Shown here piece by piece: positions 61,814-64,000 of a stretch of 64,000 bases of DNA. Source of the DNA: an uncultured Muribaculum sp. (lineage in GTDB: Bacteria; Bacteroidota; Bacteroidia; Bacteroidales; Muribaculaceae); assembly GCA_910589555.1 (NCBI GenBank), contig CAJUTE010000004.1:1-64000 (forward strand), in the 5' to 3' direction. Under the pieces are notes generated by a model. The model was not told the origin of the DNA, made no database searches, and saw nothing but the letters and a program-made list of their open reading frames with translations. The position numbers and the translations under genes were made by a program. The stretch's first letter is position 1, and each line of letters opens with the position of its first letter.

Positions 61814-63310
61814 ATGAGCGACAGATTATTTATTTTTGACACCACTTTGCGCGATGGCGAGCAAGTGCCCGGGTGCCAGCTCAACACCGTCGAAAAGATC
61901 GAGGTGGCAAAAGCGCTGGAAGAACTCGGAGTCGATGTCATTGAAGCAGGATTCCCGGTATCAAGTCCCGGCGACTTCAATTCGGTTGTTGAAATATCAA
62001 AAGCCGTGACATGGCCCACTATATGCGCGTTGACACGTGCCGTTGAAAACGATATACGTGTTGCCGCCGATGCATTGAAATATGCCAAGCACAAACGCAT
62101 CCACACCGGTATCGGCACATCGGACTACCACATAAAGTACAAATTCAACTCATCACGCGAAGAGATACTCGAAAGAGCAATCGCCTGTGTGAAGTATGCC
62201 AAACGATTTGTTGAGGACGTGCAGTTCTATGCCGAAGATGCCGGACGCACCGACAATGAATATCTCGCCCGTGTGGTGGAAGCGGTGGTGAAAGCCGGAG
62301 CCACAGTTGTCAACATTCCTGACACTACCGGATATTGCCTGCCATCAGAATTCGGAGAGAAAATACAGTACCTTATGGAGCACGTCGACGGAATCCATAA
62401 TGTGACCATAGCCACACATTGCCACAACGACCTCGGAATGGCGACCGCCAACACCATGTCGGGTGTGATGCACGGCGCCCGTCAAGCGGAAGTGACCATA
62501 AACGGAATCGGCGAACGTGCCGGAAACACCTCTCTCGAAGAGGTGGCGATGATATGCAAGTCGCACCGCGAACTAGATATAACCACCAACATCAACACCA
62601 CCAAGATATACGGCATCAGCCGTATGGTATCGAGCCTGATGAATATGCCGGTACAGCCCAACAAGGCTATCGTGGGACGCAACGCATTCGCCCACAGCTC
62701 AGGCATCCATCAGGACGGTGTGCTGAAAAACCGTGAAAGTTACGAAATCATTGACCCGAAAGATGTGGGTGTCGATGAAAACTCAATCGTGCTCACCGCC
62801 CGTTCAGGACGTGCCGCCCTCAAGCATCGTCTTCATGTGCTTGGCATCGATCTGTCGAAAGAGGCTCTTGACCAAGCCTACGAGGGCTTCCTGCGTCTTG
62901 CCGACAAGAAAAAAGAGATCAACGACGACGATGTGCTCATGCTCGCCGGTGAACACCACAAGGCTTCGCATCGACTCAAACTCGACTTCCTTCAGGTGAC
63001 TGCCGGTGTGGGCATCAAATCGGTTGCCTCGGTAGGACTCGACATAGCCGGAGAAAAATTTGAGGCGTGCGCTTCAGGCAACGGTCCTGTCGATGCCGCT
63101 ATCTCAGCCATCAAGCAGATCATCCACCGCAAGATGCTTGTGAAAGAATTCCTCATCCAGGCAATCAACAAGGGCAGCAACGACATCGGCAAAGTCCACA
63201 TGACAGTCGAGCATGACGGAGTGAGCTATTACGGCTTCTCGGCAAATACTGACATCGTGGCGGCGAGTGCCGAAGCATACATTGACGCTATAAACAAATT
63301 CGTTCACTAA
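61814..63310 (+). CDS. leuA: 2-isopropylmalate synthase
   Basis: A 498-residue enzyme condensing acetyl-CoA with 2-oxoisovalerate, the first step of leucine synthesis. The TIM barrel has DTTLRDGEQVPGCQL, VIEAGFPVSSPGD, ATHCHNDLGMATANT (metal histidines) and NGIGERAGNTSLEEV. The C-terminal regulatory LeuA dimer domain follows (about 385-498), ending PVDAAISAIKQI and YIDAINKFV. Start at 61814 (MSDRLFIFDTTLRDGEQ), 3' of the promoter. leuC is 19 bp downstream. Confidence 0.97.
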   Translation: MSDRLFIFDTTLRDGEQVPGCQLNTVEKIEVAKALEELGVDVIEAGFPVSSPGDFNSVVEISKAVTWPTICALTRAVENDIRVAADALKYAKHKRIHTGIGTSDYHIKYKFNSSREEILERAIACVKYAKRFVEDVQFYAEDAGRTDNEYLARVVEAVVKAGATVVNIPDTTGYCLPSEFGEKIQYLMEHVDGIHNVTIATHCHNDLGMATANTMSGVMHGARQAEVTINGIGERAGNTSLEEVAMICKSHRELDITTNINTTKIYGISRMVSSLMNMPVQPNKAIVGRNAFAHSSGIHQDGVLKNRESYEIIDPKDVGVDENSIVLTARSGRAALKHRLHVLGIDLSKEALDQAYEGFLRLADKKKEINDDDVLMLAGEHHKASHRLKLDFLQVTAGVGIKSVASVGLDIAGEKFEACASGNGPVDAAISAIKQIIHRKMLVKEFLIQAINKGSNDIGKVHMTVEHDGVSYYGFSANTDIVAASAEAYIDAINKFVH

Positions 63311-63329
63311 ACAAAGCTAATTCGACATA

Positions 63330-64000
63330 ATGGCAAATACATTGTTTGACAAAATATGGGATTCCCATGTAGTGAACCTCATTGAAGGAGGTCCATCGCA
63401 ATTATATATCGACCGACACTATTGTCATGAAGTGACGAGTCCGCAAGCATTTGACGGACTCCGCCAAAGAGGGCTCCAAGTATTTAGAAAAGACAAGACA
63501 ATCTGCTCTCCCGACCATAATATCCCTACCCTGAATCAAGACAAACCGATAGCCGACCCCATTTCCCGAAACCAGGTAGAGACATTGACTCGCAATGCCA
63601 ATGAATTCGGACTTACGCTTTTCGGACTCGGACACCGCAAAAACGGCATCATCCACGTGATTGGTCCGGAAAACGGATTGACTTTGCCGGGACAGACAAT
63701 CGTGTGCGGCGACAGCCACACCTCAACCCACGGCGCATTTGGAGCTGTAGCATTCGGCATCGGCACTTCGGAAGTGGAGATGGTGCTCGCATCGCAGTGC
63801 ATCCTGCAGCCCAAGCCCAAAACAATGAGAATAAATGTCAACGGCAAGCTTCGCGACGGAGTCACCGCAAAGGATATAGCCCTGTACATAATCGCCAAGA
63901 TGACTACAGGCGGCGCCACCGGATATTTTGTTGAATATGCCGGCGACACAATACGCAATCTTTCGATGGAAGAACGAATGACCGTGTGCAACCTTTCAAT
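63330..64000 (+). CDS. leuC: 3-isopropylmalate dehydratase large subunit, 5' part
   Basis: The first 223 codons of leuC, open to the right edge. It opens MANTLFDKIWDSHVV, then has LYIDRHYCHEVTSPQAFDGL, GLTLPGQTIVCGDSHTSTHG (aconitase-type DSHT loop), AFGAVAFGIGTSEVEMVLA and TGYFVEYAG. The cysteines binding the [4Fe-4S] cluster lie beyond the window. It works with LeuD to isomerise isopropylmalate. A leuA-leuC order is typical of Bacteroidales. Confidence 0.95.
   Translation, partial: MANTLFDKIWDSHVVNLIEGGPSQLYIDRHYCHEVTSPQAFDGLRQRGLQVFRKDKTICSPDHNIPTLNQDKPIADPISRNQVETLTRNANEFGLTLFGLGHRKNGIIHVIGPENGLTLPGQTIVCGDSHTSTHGAFGAVAFGIGTSEVEMVLASQCILQPKPKTMRINVNGKLRDGVTAKDIALYIIAKMTTGGATGYFVEYAGDTIRNLSMEERMTVCNLS

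Noticed and set aside
2398..64000. CRISPR array, tRNA, rRNA, or intact insertion sequence
   Set aside because: No regularly spaced direct repeats of CRISPR type, no tRNA-like cloverleaf and no transposase were found on either strand. A full computational scan was not possible.

Overview
This 64 kb window reads as a chromosomal segment of a gut-type Bacteroidales bacterium, most likely Muribaculaceae or a close relative (an inference from gene content, since no marker search was possible). The signs are: -7 promoter boxes of the TAnnTTTG type before many genes; no Shine-Dalgarno pattern; a C10 (streptopain-like) peptidase; BspA-type leucine-rich repeat proteins; GIN-domain (DUF2807) adhesin-like proteins; a fimbrillin-like/FISUMP lipoprotein; an S9B dipeptidyl peptidase; and an RnfBCDGEA complex.

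Layout. 1-2.3 kb: accessory DNA with two diverged copies of a roughly 450-530 bp repeat made of many tiny hairpins. Between the copies lie a DUF5053-like gene and two further inverted repeats; after the second copy come a 36-codon possible gene remnant and its terminator. 2.4-9.7 kb (+): M16 peptidase, fluoride channel crcB, a large TonB-receptor-like outer-membrane barrel, a tRNA dihydrouridine synthase and two GIN-domain proteins. 9.7-11.6 kb (-): a YihY membrane protein and ridA. 11.65-20.06 kb (+): one compact run of ten genes (Fur-family regulator, purA, DUF1015, RseC-like, rnfB-C-D-G-E-A). 20.1-24.7 kb: a GH28 pectinase lipoprotein facing a secreted C10 protease. 24.8-29.3 kb (+): alaS, an alpha/beta hydrolase lipoprotein, rubredoxin and a PepSY-like lipoprotein.

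29.3-42.7 kb is a long minus-strand block: an unknown secreted protein, miaA, a membrane protein overlapping miaA, DPP-IV, a coiled-coil protein, a receiver plus PEP-binding-domain protein, a MATE exporter, a MalY-type C-S lyase and a DUF3737 protein. 42.9-52.7 kb (+): an EamA exporter, a long untranslated leader, two tandem BspA/Ig-like surface proteins, malate dehydrogenase and a thioredoxin lipoprotein. 52.8-55.8 kb (-): a fimbrillin/FISUMP lipoprotein and an Ntn hydrolase. 55.9-59 kb (+): prmA and an ABC exporter pair. 59-61.5 kb (-): a three-domain esterase. 61.8-64 kb (+): leuA and the start of leuC, which runs off the window.

Most of the window is ordinary core metabolism plus glycan/protein-scavenging surface proteins. 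The least explained pieces are the duplicated hairpin-array repeat (with a smaller relative at 52.7 kb), the receiver/PEP-binding protein with its coiled-coil neighbour, and -7 boxes so close to start codons that leaderless mRNAs are predicted. I found no CRISPR array, tRNA, rRNA, intact insertion sequence or recognisable defence system. Several starts were moved inward because a clear -7 box lies inside the longest open frame.
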